NCBI RefSeq assembly: GCF_011683955.1
Contig: NZ_JAAQPI010000016.1
Coordinates: forward strand, 62,001 to 126,000
Length of the DNA: 64,000 nucleotides
Direction of reading: 5' to 3'
Source of the DNA: Pseudomaricurvus alkylphenolicus
Lineage (GTDB): Bacteria > Pseudomonadota > Gammaproteobacteria > Pseudomonadales > Cellvibrionaceae
The notes below the pieces were generated by a model. That model saw only the letters and a program-made list of their open reading frames with translations. It did not search any database and was not told where the DNA came from. Positions 40,520-50,455 of this stretch are shown piece after piece. The stretch's first letter is position 1. Each line of letters begins with the position of its first letter. The position numbers and the translations under genes were made by a program.

Positions 40520-43500
40520 ATGGCAATCGACTTTAGCGGTATCGACTGGGACCAGGTTTCCGAGGATGAGCGTCCACCGATTGATTTCAGCGGCATTGAT
40601 TTTGGCTCACTTGATGAATCAGCTGAACCTGAGACTGGGTTTGCCAGTAACGCGCTTCGTGGTGCAGGTGAGCGCGCCATGGACCTTGGTGGGAACCTTG
40701 TTGAGTTCATCGGTAATGTCGCCAAAGAGGGGGAGCGGTATCTGACGGAAGCCACCGGCATCAACCCCGGGATTCGCTTTGGCGATGACGGTATTTCCTT
40801 CACCATGAATTTGGACCCGGAGGAGACTGGTAATCCGCTTGCCCGATCTGGTCAAGCCATCTCTGAAACCGGAAAAGGCGCCGATTATCAGCCGCGGTTC
40901 ACATGGGAAAGATTGAAGGGTGACGTCACTGCGAAAAATCTAGCCGGCTATATCACAGAGCAGGGCGTTAAAAGTGTTCCCGACATGGCTGCCGCCTTAA
41001 CGACTTTGCCGGCGTACATCGCCTCTCGCACCGAGGAAATTGGCGAAGTACGCGCAGAAAACAAAGGGCTGGATGAGGTAGGGGCGCGTGAGCTGGGCGA
41101 GGCGTTTATTCCGGCCGTTGCCGCCTCCTTGTTAGAGCGCATCGGCGCCAAAGGCGTTACCGATCTTGCTCCGGTATCCAGCGCGAAAGATGTCCTTAAA
41201 GAAGCTGGAAAGGCAGCTGGCCGCGAGGGCGCCACCGAATTTGTCCAAGAGCAAATTGAGTACGCCGGAGAGACCGTTGGCACCAATACCGATTTCGACC
41301 TTGAGCAGAGTCTAGACCGTGGCTTCGCTGGTGCTGTCGCTGGCTCCGGCATGGGTGCCACAGTTCGAGGCGCTACCGCTACCAAGGACTTGATGACACC
41401 TGAGAAGGCCGTTGCTGACGCGCGCGAGCGCTCGAAAGCAGAGGGTGGCGATCAACTCGACCAAGCCATTGCTGGCTCGCAGGCAGCGCTTGAGTTTGCG
41501 GCACTACCCCCACCAAGCGACATTCGCATGGAGCCTACGGGTCCTGAGCAGGTCGCAGGCAATAGCAACACCGGTATGGAACACATGGCCCCGGGTGGGC
41601 GCATGGACGGACAACTAAGCGGGAATGTGCCTCAGATCGATTTTTCCGGCATTGATGAGTTGCTTGAGCAGGAGCGCATTCAGCAAGAGCAGAAATCTCT
41701 GGCGGCCAGGGATCAGGAAATTGACCAGGCTTGGCAAGACCACGGAGCCGTCAATATTTCAGAGCTTCCGCCCGAGCGTTCTACTGAAACTGATCAGTTG
41801 TGGAATCAGCGTGAGCAGCAGGTGTCAACTCCGATGCCTGACGATGTTGATTATCACATTGATCAGGGCAAGGCTGGTGTTGGGTATCTGGCCAAGCGCC
41901 TCGGAGGCAAACAGGAGCGCTTGCGTGCGGGTTTGGCTCGTCGCACGACTCCGGCCAACTCAGCCATGGCCGACGCCATGCAATCGGCAATGGATCAGGC
42001 CAACACCAATCCCCAGGAACTGGGGGACAAGGGGTTCGCCGACAAGCTTACACGCCTGCACAGGGAAAGTGGCCAGCACCTCAAGCCAGCACTGCGTCGC
42101 CCGAACAAGAATCGCATCATTCCTGACCGCGACGAGGTTATGACGGCGGTTCGTAAGCTGGGTGGGCTGGATATTGAGGAGGCAGTTGCGCAGGGCATTG
42201 ACCCAGAACACATTAAGGACCGTCCCGGTAAGAACAATCCCTTTCGCCGTGGAGGCCGCTCGCTGGACGACTTAGCCGAAGGGCTCCAGCAGTACGGCTA
42301 TCAAACGCCGGACGCCAACAGCCTTTTGAACCTGGTATCTGAGTCATTGGGCGGTCGTCCTCAGTACACACCCGAAGGGGCCGTGAACTATGCCGAACAA
42401 CAACAGCGCGAAGAGCTACAGTTGCGCGCTCTGGACGATACCGACCAAACCCCGATTGAGCAGGGCCTGGCGCCGCAAGGCGACTATGAGCCCGACGCGA
42501 CTCCTCACGAAAACATCTTGGCGGACCTGATCAACGACGCTATCGACCAAGGTGTGCCCGAAACCACAATCGATGCTATTCTGAATAACGAGCAGGATTC
42601 GGCGCACCAAATGGCCGGGCGCCTGCTTGGAGAAACCTACAAGGCGAGACAACATGACGAAGATTCGTCCCGAGTACGTGAAGGCGTCAGCACTGAGGCG
42701 CAGAATCCAGAAGGAAGCGGAGAAATCCCGTTCAACGAAGGGGACCCAGGGTACGGCCAAGGGCCAGACCTCGCCGAATTCTTCGGGATCACAGAGCAGC
42801 CCTCAGAGCTAGAAGCCTCCAACGATACCTTCAGCGATCCTGAAACACAGGCAGAGTGGAATCGGCTGTTCGAGGACAAGGACGAAAATGGCCTTACACA
42901 CTACGAGCGGTCTCTCGCTGAATCTGCAGAGCATTACGGCGATGACGAATTTTCACGCAGACGCTCAGCCGCCGACCTTCAAAAGGAGTTGGACGAAGAG
43001 GGCGCAGGCGAAACGCTGACTGACGCCACCAGGGAAGCCATTCTGAATCCTGCACCGGTAACCGATATTCCTTCCGCGCCAGCGGACCGTCAAACGCCGA
43101 AATTCGAAGACTTTGGAGAACAAATTGGCGGCGCCCGCAAGGATATGGGTATCACCCGTACCTCTGCGTCGAAGCCTCGCCAAAGCGCCAAGCAATCCGC
43201 CGACCCTTCATACTTCAAGAGATATGAAATCGGTGAAATTGCCGCCATGACCGGCGAAGTGGGCAAGGAGAATGTCGGTAAGTTTCGGCTCGCACTAAAA
43301 CCCAAGGGTAAAAGATCACACTTCAACCGAGAGCGTGAAATCGGAGTATTCGATACCGAGCAAGAGGCACGCCAGGCTATCCACGTCGCGCACGTCGCCG
43401 AGAAACATCGCGTTGGCCAGGCCGATGGCAAATACCACATCTACCGCAATGTCACCCGCGGTAAGTATCCCGTTATCAAAGATGGTTTCGACTCCCGGGA

Positions 43501-46500
43501 AGAGGCCATGCGCTATATGGTGGAGAATGCCGAACAGATTATTCAGCATTCCAACAACTACACAGAAGCCGAGCTGCGTCCCAATCTCAAAGAGGTTGTC
43601 CGCGAGGGCAAAGAGCGCCGGTCACGCGACGTAACCCCTGGCGATTTCCAGCAGGAGTTCGGTTTTCGGGGCGGCCAATTCGGAAACTGGAACAATTCTG
43701 CAGACCGTCAGGATGACTTGAATTATGCATTCGATGGCCTTATGGATCTGGCCGAAACAGTCGGTGTCGAACCAAAGGCGCTTTCTCTGAACGGTGATCT
43801 CGCCATCGCATTCGGCGCTCGTGGGCAAGGTCTAACGGGGGCGTCTGCACACTATGAGCCGGGCTATGGCGTCATCAATCTCACCAAGATGAAGGGCGCA
43901 GGCTCTCTCGCGCACGAGTGGCTGCACGCACTGGATCACTATTTAGGTCGTCTTGATGGCAAAGCAGGCGGTCTTGAAGGTGAAGGCAAGGACGCTCAGT
44001 TTCCATCGAAGAAGCCTGACAAAGACTTTGCCTCTCACGGTTTCCAGCGCTACAACAGCCAAGCCCGAGAGGAGGTGAGGGACGCATTCGAAGACGTTGT
44101 GCGTGAAGTCTACTACGCCGAAGAGCAATACATCGAGGACGCGACCGCCTCCAAAGAGGTGATCGACCGGCAGAAAACAGCTGTCATGGGTCGCCTGACA
44201 TCAATCCGCGAGTCTTTGGAGCAGGATTTCACCGACAGCGCTTACAGAAAGCGCTACAAAAAACCTGCCTCGGAAGCACAGCTGAAAGAGTTCGACAGGC
44301 TGGCATCCCGTATTGCCTCATACGTGAAGGGTGATAGCCAAGTACCGATAGAGTGGAAGCTCGTCGAAGGCAGCAAGTCGTGGAAGACTGGGCACCGCAG
44401 CACCAATGACGACCTTGAGGCGATGTCAGCATTGCTGAAAAAGGTTCGAGGACGTGCAGGCTGGGGTGATCGCCAGCCGATGTCAGATTTGAGCTCAGTC
44501 ATTCAGCGATACAATGCCGCCAGTCAGAAACTTGCTGAGAGCACTAACGAGAAGAAGAAAACTCGCCGAGTACCGACCAACTTCCGCGCGGAGGCCACGA
44601 AGCTTGATCTCTACAGAGTCTCTGATTATTGGTCTACCGAGCATGAAATGCTGGCGCGGGCATTCGAAGGCTTTGTTCAAGACAAGATCGCTGAGGGCGG
44701 CGGTCGTAGCGATTACCTGGTAGCGGGTGCAGACAACAATGCCGCTCACCTCAAGATGCTGGGGGTTAAACCCTACCCGGAAGGTCCAGAGCGTCAACGA
44801 ATCAACCAGGCATTCCAAAAGTTGTTCGACACCCTGGAGAGCCGAACCACCGACCGAGGTGTTGCACTTTATTCCGCGACGGAGAGTACCGCCAAGCCTA
44901 CCGGAATTCCCGTCTTGCAGGCAAAGCTAGCGGTTAAATCCATTTCGAATCGGGTAGGTGTGCCCATTACCGTGGTCGAAACCGAAGCCGATTTACCGCC
45001 GCTCAATTATGATCAGATCCGGTCGGATGGGGCCGAAGGGCGCGTTCGCGGTCTGTTCGACCCTATCACCGGTAAATCGTATATCGTGGCTGGCAACCTT
45101 CGCTCACCCCAAGAAGCAACAGAAGTGTACCTTCATGAGGTCCGCGGCCACATGGGTGTGCGGGCCATCGCCGGTAAGCGACTGAATATGGCCTTGGACC
45201 AGATATACCGAGACATGCCCCAGGAACAAATCGACCGACTGCGTGACCGTTACTCTTCTCAGCTGGAGGGCAAGGGCGCCAAAGAACAGGAGCGCATTGT
45301 CGCTGATGAATACGTCGCGTATCTGGCAGAGAATGACCCAAGCAGCCGGGGCCTGAAGAAGGTCATATCGGTGATTCGCAACTGGATCCGCCAATATTTG
45401 CCTCGCCTGAAGTGGACCGATGCTGACATCGTGGAACTGTTGAAGGCCGGTGAAAACAAATTGCGCCAAGGGAATTTCGATCCCGACGAGAGTTTAGATC
45501 TTGCTCCAGAGCAGCAAACTATGGCAGATGTCGTGAGAATGTTCGACTCTCCCGAAATGCAGGAGAAGGTCAGGGACGGCAGGGAAAAGCTTCAGTCAGG
45601 GGCATTTTCCATTGGAGATGATTTCGACGCGGGGGGGACTGAAGTCGCCAAGGCGATGTCCGTGCTCGCCGAAAACGATGAGCTTTTCAAGTACCCGGTT
45701 TCTAAGAGCAAGAGCATTGAGGATATTGCATCGGAAGTGGATCCTGGGTCCTCCGTCAAGGAAATCGACCCAGATCAGGAAGACGCCAATCGCGCCTGGC
45801 ACATCCAGATCGGTAAGGCTCAGGCCAAGCTATATGATGCCGGCGGCGAATTATGGATCGATGCGGTAGCCAGTACTGTAGGAGCGGGTGGCTCCGCTAT
45901 TTACGCTATCGTTGGCAACTACGCCTACAACAATAACAAAGTGTTCATTGGCGACCCGGGAGGATTTACTTCGACCGGTGTGATTCGCCGCGCGGAGAAT
46001 ATGCTGTCTTCGGCCTTGAAATACGGGACAACGAGACATCTAGATACCGGGCCAGATTTCGATAAGGCAAGGCAATCTTTTGGCCTACCAGCCATCAAAT
46101 GGACACCTGGCGATGACATTGGTAACATTCAGGCCCTGATTAACGCCAACTACGCGAATGTGGCCGGAAATGTCCCAGACATTGAAAACATCAGCTTCGA
46201 CTTTGCCAGCGGAAAATTTCGATCCCGAGGATCTGCCTCTGGGCGACCCACGGTATTTCGAGACAACGACTTTGCGAGACTTGTACTCACGCCAGCAGCT
46301 CGAAAGGCGAGAGCTGGAGTCAATACGCTTAAAAGAAGTGTACTCAGTCAGTCCCTTCTACAGGAAACGAGGGGAGAGGGACGGTCCCAGTTATTGGAGA
46401 AGTTTCTCCTCAAGTCGTCCAGCGTACTGGCTAAACCCCTAAAGCGATCCTTTTACAGCCTCGCTGACGACCGCAGTGAGGCGTCCCCAGATCAAGATCG

Positions 46501-49180
46501 AGAAGCCCTTGCCAAGCTTGGTTTGGTCAAATCTGACCAATCTCGTCTTTCCAAAATTATTAAGAAATTCAAAGACTTCAGCTTCACGGACGCCAAAGAC
46601 CGGGCCTACGAAGGTGCCTTTGATGGCCTGATTGGGATCAAGCGAGCGGAGGACGAAGCCGGTGCCGGTATGGCTGTCGGCGATTTTGAAGGCTCCGGCT
46701 ATGTCGGTGCCCGCCTGGCCACTGGTGTATCCGACACCATGCACGCAGTTCTGCACTACGGCGCGCCTGAGTGGTCAAACGGCGTGCTCGAGCACAAAGC
46801 GGGAACCCGGGGGTTATTGGAGATATTTACCGACCTGGACGGCGACCTGAATTCCTGGCTTGGCTGGATGGCGGGTAACCGAGCGTCGGAGCTGATGGCC
46901 GAAGGGCGGGAGAACAATCTCACCCAGGATGACATCGATCAGCTGACAAGTCTGGCCAACGGCAAAGAGGAGCTGTTTGAGTCCGTCCGTCAGGAGTATC
47001 TGACGCTCAACAATGCCATGCTCGATATGGCCCAGGAAGCGGGCTTGATCAACCGTCTGCACCGCAAGCGCTGGGCCAGCGAATGGTATGTGCCATTTTA
47101 TCGACAAGACGAAACAGGCGACAACCTGCTGGCTCCTCGCAGCAAACGGGGCCTGTCTCATCAAACAGCTGGCATTAAAGCGCTAAAAGGCGGGGAGACG
47201 GCTACCAATGACCTGCTGGAGAACATTCTAACGAACTGGTTGAAGCTGACCGACAGCGCCATGAAGAACATGGCCCTGATGAAGACCGTCGATAATCTGG
47301 GCGATTCTGAGTTTCTGACCGACGAGAGCATGAAGTACACCGAAGCTATCGTCCCCAAAACCGAGGTGACCAAGCGGATTCAGGCCGACCGGGATTACCT
47401 GGTTATGGTGTCTGAAATGCTGGGGCTCCCAGATGCCGGGGAACTGGAAACGCTGCACGAGCTGGAGCAGCTCGACAGCGCCGGGTATGAAAAGTTGTGG
47501 GCGATCACCGCTCCTCGGGATCCTGATGTCATTCGAGTTCAGCGCAATGGCCGGAGTAAATACTACCGGGTGAACGATGAATCCCTGCTTCGCGGCCTGG
47601 TCCATCTGAGCAACGAAGGCAACAATGGCCTGCTGATGCGCACTGGTCGCTACTTCAAGCGTCTGCTGACCACTGGCGTCACTTCATCGCCTGACTTCAT
47701 TCTCCGGAACTTCGTACGGGATGCGGCCCACGCTTGGGCCATCAACCCCGACGGGTTCAAATTCGGCGTCGATTCCATGAAGGGCCTGAAAGAGGCCATG
47801 ACGGAAGACGATTCCTACCGAGAGCTGATGTTTGCCGGCGCGTCCTTCCAGGGTGGTTACGTCCATGGCACCGATCCCGAAGCCGGGGCCCAGCTGATTC
47901 GTCGTGCCTTAGAGAAGAAAGGGCTCACCGGGACAGATCTGGACAATCACATCAACAGTCTGGCCGACACGCCGGAGAAGACCTGGCGCATGATCCAGCG
48001 AGGCTGGCAGGCGTACCGCAATGTCAGCGATAAGGTGGAGAACGCCAACCGTCTGGCAACCTTCCAAGCCGCTAAAAAGTCCGGTAAGTCTCTGGCCCAG
48101 GCCATCTACGAATCCAAGGATCTGATGGACTACAGCCTGCGGGGCAACTGGGCTGCGATGAACGTATTGACCGATCTGGTGCCGTTCCTCAATGCGCGCT
48201 TGCAGGGTTTAAGTAAGCTGGGTAGGGCAGGTAAGGAGCACCCGCACGAGGTATCGGTTGCTATAGCCAAGATTGCCCTGGCATCCGTCGCGCTGGCGAT
48301 GATCAACGACGATGACGAGCGATACCAGCAACTGCCCGACTGGGAGAAGGACGCCTACTGGCATGTTCTGGTGGAAGACGAGCACTTCCGGATCCCCAAA
48401 CCGTTTGAAATTGGCATCATCGCCGGCACCATCCCCGAGCGGATGTATCACACCTGGATTGCCGACAATCAGCCGGATGAAAAACTGCTGTGGTCCCTGA
48501 AGCACGGCACCCTCGAAACGCTGAGTTTCAACCCGGTGCCCCAGGCGGTATTGCCAATTCTGGAGCTGTGGGGCAATAAGAGCTGGCATTTCGACACGCC
48601 GATTGAATCACTCTCCGACCAGCGTAAGCTGCCCCAGGACCGATACAACGCGCGTACCAGTGACACCATGGTAGAGCTGGGCCAGTTTCTCGGGATGTCG
48701 CCCAAGCAGCTGGAACACCTGCTGAAAGGGTACACAGGCACTATGGGCGCCTATGCGTTGTCGGTATCCGATTTGTTGGTATCGGCTGCCAAAGGCAAAC
48801 CTAATCAGGGTGAGATTCGACCGACTGACATACCGGTGGTGAAGTCCTTCTACCGCGGCTCAGCACCGGCGTACAGCACGCAGTACGTCACCGATCTGTA
48901 CGACCGCCTCAGCGAGGTGAAGCAGATCCACGCCAGCCTCAAAGACATGGAAATGGAAGAGCGCGCCGACTTCTATGCCAAGAATCGGGACAAGCTTCGG
49001 TATCGAAAATACCTGGAAAAGGAAAGTAAGAAGCTTAGAGATTTGCGGAAACGTCGTGACCGCATCCTCAAGAATGAGACTATGTCCAGGACGGAAAAGT
49101 CACGAAGGCTCGATTACATCCAGAAGCAAATCAACACCGTTGCGGCAAGGGTCGTGGAGCGAACAGAAGGGGCGTTCTAG
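40520..49180 (+). CDS. Giant polyvalent ejection protein with two metallopeptidase-like motifs (2886 aa)
   Basis: Very large phage protein, expected to be packed in the virion and injected with the DNA. The N-terminal 300 residues are helical and start with repeated IDFSGID motifs. Residues about 1050-1480 form a zincin-like domain with HEWLHALDHY (His1132, Glu1133, His1136), preceded by SLNGDLAIAFGARG and NLTKMKGAGSLA, as in large polyvalent proteins. Residues about 1500-1640 hold a second site, HEVRGH (1539-1544), of the HExxGH kind. Residues about 2360-2575 (YYRVNDESLLRGL, DFILRNFVRD, VPFLNARLQGL) match LPD38. Highly charged C-terminus. Confidence 0.85.
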   Translation: MAIDFSGIDWDQVSEDERPPIDFSGIDFGSLDESAEPETGFASNALRGAGERAMDLGGNLVEFIGNVAKEGERYLTEATGINPGIRFGDDGISFTMNLDPEETGNPLARSGQAISETGKGADYQPRFTWERLKGDVTAKNLAGYITEQGVKSVPDMAAALTTLPAYIASRTEEIGEVRAENKGLDEVGARELGEAFIPAVAASLLERIGAKGVTDLAPVSSAKDVLKEAGKAAGREGATEFVQEQIEYAGETVGTNTDFDLEQSLDRGFAGAVAGSGMGATVRGATATKDLMTPEKAVADARERSKAEGGDQLDQAIAGSQAALEFAALPPPSDIRMEPTGPEQVAGNSNTGMEHMAPGGRMDGQLSGNVPQIDFSGIDELLEQERIQQEQKSLAARDQEIDQAWQDHGAVNISELPPERSTETDQLWNQREQQVSTPMPDDVDYHIDQGKAGVGYLAKRLGGKQERLRAGLARRTTPANSAMADAMQSAMDQANTNPQELGDKGFADKLTRLHRESGQHLKPALRRPNKNRIIPDRDEVMTAVRKLGGLDIEEAVAQGIDPEHIKDRPGKNNPFRRGGRSLDDLAEGLQQYGYQTPDANSLLNLVSESLGGRPQYTPEGAVNYAEQQQREELQLRALDDTDQTPIEQGLAPQGDYEPDATPHENILADLINDAIDQGVPETTIDAILNNEQDSAHQMAGRLLGETYKARQHDEDSSRVREGVSTEAQNPEGSGEIPFNEGDPGYGQGPDLAEFFGITEQPSELEASNDTFSDPETQAEWNRLFEDKDENGLTHYERSLAESAEHYGDDEFSRRRSAADLQKELDEEGAGETLTDATREAILNPAPVTDIPSAPADRQTPKFEDFGEQIGGARKDMGITRTSASKPRQSAKQSADPSYFKRYEIGEIAAMTGEVGKENVGKFRLALKPKGKRSHFNREREIGVFDTEQEARQAIHVAHVAEKHRVGQADGKYHIYRNVTRGKYPVIKDGFDSREEAMRYMVENAEQIIQHSNNYTEAELRPNLKEVVREGKERRSRDVTPGDFQQEFGFRGGQFGNWNNSADRQDDLNYAFDGLMDLAETVGVEPKALSLNGDLAIAFGARGQGLTGASAHYEPGYGVINLTKMKGAGSLAHEWLHALDHYLGRLDGKAGGLEGEGKDAQFPSKKPDKDFASHGFQRYNSQAREEVRDAFEDVVREVYYAEEQYIEDATASKEVIDRQKTAVMGRLTSIRESLEQDFTDSAYRKRYKKPASEAQLKEFDRLASRIASYVKGDSQVPIEWKLVEGSKSWKTGHRSTNDDLEAMSALLKKVRGRAGWGDRQPMSDLSSVIQRYNAASQKLAESTNEKKKTRRVPTNFRAEATKLDLYRVSDYWSTEHEMLARAFEGFVQDKIAEGGGRSDYLVAGADNNAAHLKMLGVKPYPEGPERQRINQAFQKLFDTLESRTTDRGVALYSATESTAKPTGIPVLQAKLAVKSISNRVGVPITVVETEADLPPLNYDQIRSDGAEGRVRGLFDPITGKSYIVAGNLRSPQEATEVYLHEVRGHMGVRAIAGKRLNMALDQIYRDMPQEQIDRLRDRYSSQLEGKGAKEQERIVADEYVAYLAENDPSSRGLKKVISVIRNWIRQYLPRLKWTDADIVELLKAGENKLRQGNFDPDESLDLAPEQQTMADVVRMFDSPEMQEKVRDGREKLQSGAFSIGDDFDAGGTEVAKAMSVLAENDELFKYPVSKSKSIEDIASEVDPGSSVKEIDPDQEDANRAWHIQIGKAQAKLYDAGGELWIDAVASTVGAGGSAIYAIVGNYAYNNNKVFIGDPGGFTSTGVIRRAENMLSSALKYGTTRHLDTGPDFDKARQSFGLPAIKWTPGDDIGNIQALINANYANVAGNVPDIENISFDFASGKFRSRGSASGRPTVFRDNDFARLVLTPAARKARAGVNTLKRSVLSQSLLQETRGEGRSQLLEKFLLKSSSVLAKPLKRSFYSLADDRSEASPDQDREALAKLGLVKSDQSRLSKIIKKFKDFSFTDAKDRAYEGAFDGLIGIKRAEDEAGAGMAVGDFEGSGYVGARLATGVSDTMHAVLHYGAPEWSNGVLEHKAGTRGLLEIFTDLDGDLNSWLGWMAGNRASELMAEGRENNLTQDDIDQLTSLANGKEELFESVRQEYLTLNNAMLDMAQEAGLINRLHRKRWASEWYVPFYRQDETGDNLLAPRSKRGLSHQTAGIKALKGGETATNDLLENILTNWLKLTDSAMKNMALMKTVDNLGDSEFLTDESMKYTEAIVPKTEVTKRIQADRDYLVMVSEMLGLPDAGELETLHELEQLDSAGYEKLWAITAPRDPDVIRVQRNGRSKYYRVNDESLLRGLVHLSNEGNNGLLMRTGRYFKRLLTTGVTSSPDFILRNFVRDAAHAWAINPDGFKFGVDSMKGLKEAMTEDDSYRELMFAGASFQGGYVHGTDPEAGAQLIRRALEKKGLTGTDLDNHINSLADTPEKTWRMIQRGWQAYRNVSDKVENANRLATFQAAKKSGKSLAQAIYESKDLMDYSLRGNWAAMNVLTDLVPFLNARLQGLSKLGRAGKEHPHEVSVAIAKIALASVALAMINDDDERYQQLPDWEKDAYWHVLVEDEHFRIPKPFEIGIIAGTIPERMYHTWIADNQPDEKLLWSLKHGTLETLSFNPVPQAVLPILELWGNKSWHFDTPIESLSDQRKLPQDRYNARTSDTMVELGQFLGMSPKQLEHLLKGYTGTMGAYALSVSDLLVSAAKGKPNQGEIRPTDIPVVKSFYRGSAPAYSTQYVTDLYDRLSEVKQIHASLKDMEMEERADFYAKNRDKLRYRKYLEKESKKLRDLRKRRDRILKNETMSRTEKSRRLDYIQKQINTVAARVVERTEGAF

Positions 49181-49392
49181 GGAGTCAGGAAGTAGTGAAC
49201 GACCCCAAAGGCACCACCAATAATAATAAACGCGAAGCAGGCGGCAAAAAAGCCGTCTATGCTTCGCCCGCCCTTGTCTGTGGCCACTAACGCCACAATA
49301 GCTGCTATGCCCAAGATCCCGAGAATTCCCCAGCCGTTACCGATCGCGAGGCCGCTCAAACCCAAAATGGTCAATATAATTAGTACGCGCAT
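49177..49392 (-). CDS. Small membrane protein (71 aa)
   Basis: Two or three membrane segments (VLIILTILGLSGLAI; ILGILGIAAIVALVA; FAACFAFIIIGGAFG). Its stop overlaps the giant gene stop by four bases on the other strand. No clear ribosome binding site, so the call is guarded. First gene of the accessory region. Confidence 0.5.
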   Translation of the reverse strand: MRVLIILTILGLSGLAIGNGWGILGILGIAAIVALVATDKGGRSIDGFFAACFAFIIIGGAFGVVHYFLTP

Positions 49393-49460
49393 AACGCTAT
49401 TGTATCACTCTGTGAACTCGATGCGTGATGGCCATCCGTAGATGTATAAAAGCACAGCGA

Positions 49461-50411
49461 TTAACGAGAAACATCATAAGTCAGGTGAGCCAAGCTATCA
49501 CCGCCGACACTGTTGTCGTCTATGTTGCCGGTAAACACCTTCATTCTTACGATGTCTATTTCGCCTCTTAGCTTATCTATCTGTGCGATTTGAGTCTGCA
49601 GGGAGGAGAACAGCAATATTGCAGGAGTGAGAACCGAACTCTCGTTCTGATCTAGCTCCGGCATTCCCTGTTGCTCTTTGATCAACTTCACTAAAATCTG
49701 CTGGAGGGTTTCACTACCAGCCGAGGTAACTTGGTAAGACTTAAGGGCGCTCCTGCAATCTTGGTTTCGTGTGCGTAGAAAGGCAATAATAGTGGTTCGG
49801 ATATTCTGAAAATTAGTCAAATCGAAATTAGCCAGAACAAACTTTAGCTCAGAACGGAGATTATCCAGGGCATCGAAATAGTGATCGATTACCGGCGCTG
49901 AAAAACCAAATCTAAGGTTGTGTGACGGCTCATATAAATCTTGCATATCTGAAAATGTGAATTCCCTATTCAGCTCAAGTTTTCCTGACCGCTGCTTCTT
50001 CGGAAGGGTAACCTCAGCGACCCTAACTTCAAACTCGTCCAATACCATCACAAGGTAGCTGAAATATGCAGCCATCTCGGCCATGTTTTGCCGGGCAGAC
50101 TCGCGCTCCAATGCTCGCGCCTGGTCTTTTTCGAGCCTGTCTCGGTAAGATTGCCATAAGCTGCTCAAAAAGAGCCCAACTATCACCATCCCCAACATAG
50201 ACTCTGACCCCGTGATCATCATCGACAGATCAGACTGTGGGGTAATGTCACCATATCCAAGCGTAGTAATTGTCACCATGCTGAAGTATAAGCTCTTAAT
50301 AAATGACAGATCTTCAGCGTTAAGTGTGTCAGGTATTGAGTAGTAGACTCCCGCATAGGCCAGAACCAAACCGACATATAAAATCAAGACGTGGATTGGA
50401 GTGAGCTTCAT
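49461..50411 (-). CDS. Two-helix potassium channel with large cytoplasmic domain (316 aa)
   Basis: TM1 (about 6-24), pore helix, selectivity filter TTLGYGD (residues 49-55) and TM2 (about 63-84) give a complete KcsA-like pore, so it should form a tetrameric potassium channel in the inner membrane. The remaining 230 residues are soluble and largely helical, without an RCK or cyclic-nucleotide pattern I can recognise, and may sense a ligand. AAAGGA precedes the ATG. As prophage cargo it could act in host fitness or as a membrane-active effector. Confidence 0.85.
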   Translation of the reverse strand: MKLTPIHVLILYVGLVLAYAGVYYSIPDTLNAEDLSFIKSLYFSMVTITTLGYGDITPQSDLSMMITGSESMLGMVIVGLFLSSLWQSYRDRLEKDQARALERESARQNMAEMAAYFSYLVMVLDEFEVRVAEVTLPKKQRSGKLELNREFTFSDMQDLYEPSHNLRFGFSAPVIDHYFDALDNLRSELKFVLANFDLTNFQNIRTTIIAFLRTRNQDCRSALKSYQVTSAGSETLQQILVKLIKEQQGMPELDQNESSVLTPAILLFSSLQTQIAQIDKLRGEIDIVRMKVFTGNIDDNSVGGDSLAHLTYDVSR

Positions 50412-50455
50412 AAACTTCCTTTGAATTAGTTCATTGCTTAGATTATCTGTAAATA

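Noticed and set aside
46158-46442. Alternative plus frame inside the giant gene, with charged, protein-like sequence, suggesting a frameshift
   Set aside because: The main frame is open on both sides and across the stretch, and its own sequence there (LVLTPAARKARAGV) also looks protein-like. A frameshift is not needed.
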